Source of the DNA: Oscillospiraceae bacterium
GTDB lineage: Bacteria; Bacillota; Clostridia; Oscillospirales; Acutalibacteraceae
DNA length: 6,276 nt
NCBI GenBank assembly: GCA_902761265.1
Contig: CACWJV010000141.1
Location: forward strand, 1 to 6,276
Reading direction: 5' to 3'
Positions within the stretch are counted from its first letter, which is position 1, and every line of letters starts with the position of its first letter. This document shows positions 4,975 to 6,276 of this stretch, piece after piece. A program made the translations under genes and the position numbers. The notes beneath the pieces are model-generated. The model saw only the letters and a list, made by a program, of their open reading frames with translations. It did not search any database and was not told where the DNA came from.

Positions 4975-6276
4975 TCAGCGCAGCTTTTTGATCAGCTTGA
5001 TCTTTGCCTTTTTGGCCATCGGCATGAGCTGCGCATACGCATAGTATTTCATTTTGTTGCCGACCAGCACGTATTCGCCGATGAATTCGTGGTAGTCTGC
5101 GGAAAAGCTCTTTTTAAAGTCGTAGATCCCCTTGAAATTGTCGGTCGGCACCAGTTCGCCGAGCGTACCGTCTGCGCACAGCGCAGGCGATTGGACGATA
5201 ACGTAGCCGAGGTCGTGTACGTCACAGCCGCGTTCGATGCTTTCACACAGCCGCAGATAGTTGAGGTAGTGGCTCGACCGGGTGTTGTTGCGGATCACGT
5301 TTTTCGTGCCGCCAAACAGACAACTGCCCATGCCGGCATAGTAGATCGACAGACCGCCGGCCACACAGATTTTGTTGTCGGCGGTATACGCTTCGGCTTC
5401 CTCCATCCGCTTTTCAAAGTGCTCGGTTTGTTTATCTACGCTCGTAATGATCTCCTGAAGCTGCCGCGCCTTTTTTTCGTGCGCGCCGGGGAGCTGTGCT
5501 TCGGCGTCCGCTTTCTTTTGCAGCCGCTCCGCCTGGAGCCGGCGGTCAAACGTCTTGTCGTAATAGATCAGCTTTAAGTCGGAGCAACCGTCAAATTCGC
5601 GCAGCAGTTTGGTACAGTAGTCGCCGTTGCGCTCCACAAAGTCGTCGCGCTCGCTCGTGTCCTTCATCACAGAGATGAAATCGTCCATCAGCTTCGGATT
5701 TTCCTCGATATCCTTATAGGTGTAGCTGTGTGCTACCAAACCGCGCTGGGTGCCGAGGCGGATGGAATAGCGCACGCCCTTGTCGCACTTTTTGAGGATT
5801 TGTTCCGCTGTGCGCGGTTTGCCGTCTTCTTTGAGCGGCACAAAGAGCTGTACGGGCTGTTTGTAGGTGTAGTTTTGCAAATTCGCGTTGAGCGTGTAGC
5901 CAAGACCTGTCAGCGTTTTGTGCAGCGCCGTGCCTTTTTCCTGCGTTTCGCCGTTGATACGCAACGACACCGGCGGATCCATGATAAACGCCGTCACGCC
6001 GTGGGCTTTGACTTCACCCCGCATAAACGCGGTGAACGCCTCGAGCAGCGCCGTGTTTTCGTAATCGCATACGGGGCCTGCCGGCGCATACCAAATTTTG
6101 CCGGCAGCGGGGAGCGACCGCTCCATCAGCAGCACTGCCAGCACGCGGGTGTCGCCGTCAAAGCCGCTGAGATAGCGGCATTTCCAGGTGGTCTTGACCT
6201 TTTGCCAGCGCGAGGACTGGATATACTGGCCGCCGTGCGCTTCAATAAAGGCGTCGTAGGCGGAAAGATCGTGTTC
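4975..6276 (-). CDS. FemABX-family peptidoglycan bridge aminoacyltransferase (5' partial)
   Basis: The frame is open to the right edge, giving 433 visible residues. A GTG at 6144 is not the start, because the 44 residues before it carry the family's N-terminal pattern (YDAFIE, then YIQSSRWQKVK). Family members use aminoacyl-tRNA to add residues to the peptide of lipid II or related precursors at the inner membrane face, building interpeptide bridges. Supporting motifs (visible numbering) are YAPAGPV (63-69), the LKKCDKGVRYSIRLG segment (161-175), a long charged coiled coil (about 243-299) like the helical arm of FemA/FemX enzymes, GGLSIYYAG-type core (about 307-315), and YDFKKSFSADYHEFIGEY near 385-402. 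Typical length is 400-450 residues, so probably only a few N-terminal residues are missing. The tail is basic (KKAKIKLIKKLR). The amino acid added and the position in any bridge cannot be read from sequence. The next gene, pyk, follows after 22 bases. Confidence 0.88.
   Translation of the reverse strand, partial: EHDLSAYDAFIEAHGGQYIQSSRWQKVKTTWKCRYLSGFDGDTRVLAVLLMERSLPAAGKIWYAPAGPVCDYENTALLEAFTAFMRGEVKAHGVTAFIMDPPVSLRINGETQEKGTALHKTLTGLGYTLNANLQNYTYKQPVQLFVPLKEDGKPRTAEQILKKCDKGVRYSIRLGTQRGLVAHSYTYKDIEENPKLMDDFISVMKDTSERDDFVERNGDYCTKLLREFDGCSDLKLIYYDKTFDRRLQAERLQKKADAEAQLPGAHEKKARQLQEIITSVDKQTEHFEKRMEEAEAYTADNKICVAGGLSIYYAGMGSCLFGGTKNVIRNNTRSSHYLNYLRLCESIERGCDVHDLGYVIVQSPALCADGTLGELVPTDNFKGIYDFKKSFSADYHEFIGEYVLVGNKMKYYAYAQLMPMAKKAKIKLIKKLR

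Noticed and set aside
3876..4991. Long plus-strand open frame opposite pyk (about 370 codons)
   Set aside because: It is antisense to a complete pyruvate kinase with all catalytic motifs. Its sequence is low-complexity Asp/Val/Phe/His-rich, as expected from the reverse complement of GC-biased codons, and it has no family resemblance.
4672..5577. Plus-strand open frame of about 300 codons across the pyk/fem boundary
   Set aside because: It is antisense to two recognised genes and spans their junction; no ribosome binding site or motif supports it.
6144..6144. GTG at 6144 as the start of the FemABX-family gene
   Set aside because: The 44 upstream in-frame residues carry family-typical N-terminal sequence (YIQSSRWQKVK), so the gene continues beyond the right edge.

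Overview
The window reads as chromosomal DNA from a GC-rich gut-type clostridium (Bacillota, probably Oscillospirales/Ruminococcaceae-like). This is inferred from three things: the Cys-rich repeat surface protein style, a FemABX-type peptidoglycan bridge enzyme, and a clostridial-looking pyruvate kinase. Nothing in the window (rRNA, tRNA) fixes the taxon. No mobile element, CRISPR array or RNA gene of a known class was recognised.

Layout: (1) 2-1936, plus strand: the 3' part of a large secreted or surface-type protein made of about fourteen 39-46-residue repeats, each with one Cys, a CxxC(G) knuckle and a His. It ends in a CxYCGKIH knuckle and a hydrophobic/basic tail, and its 5' end lies outside the window. 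(2) 1937-2245: a 309-base intergenic region with the repeat gene's terminator, a further hairpin, a candidate promoter, and a strong intrinsic-terminator hairpin only about 10-15 bases downstream of that promoter. (3) 2246-3508, plus strand: a polysaccharide pyruvyl transferase-family protein with a coiled-coil, basic C-terminus. (4) 3514-3540: a bidirectional terminator between convergent genes. (5) 4952-3540, minus strand: complete pyruvate kinase (pyk). (6) 6276-4975, minus strand: a FemABX-family aminoacyltransferase, cut by the right edge and lying 22 bases upstream of pyk in the same direction.

Three of the four genes point to the cell envelope: a Cys-rich surface repeat protein, a glycan-modifying pyruvyl transferase-like enzyme, and a peptidoglycan bridge enzyme. 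The fourth is glycolytic. The fem-like gene and pyk probably share a transcript. The two plus-strand genes look separately transcribed, because terminators lie between them. The items most worth a second look are the promoter-proximal terminator hairpin at 2093-2155 (a possible short RNA or attenuated leader), the mosaic origin of the Cys repeats, and the Asn-Asn substitution in the pyruvate kinase lid domain.
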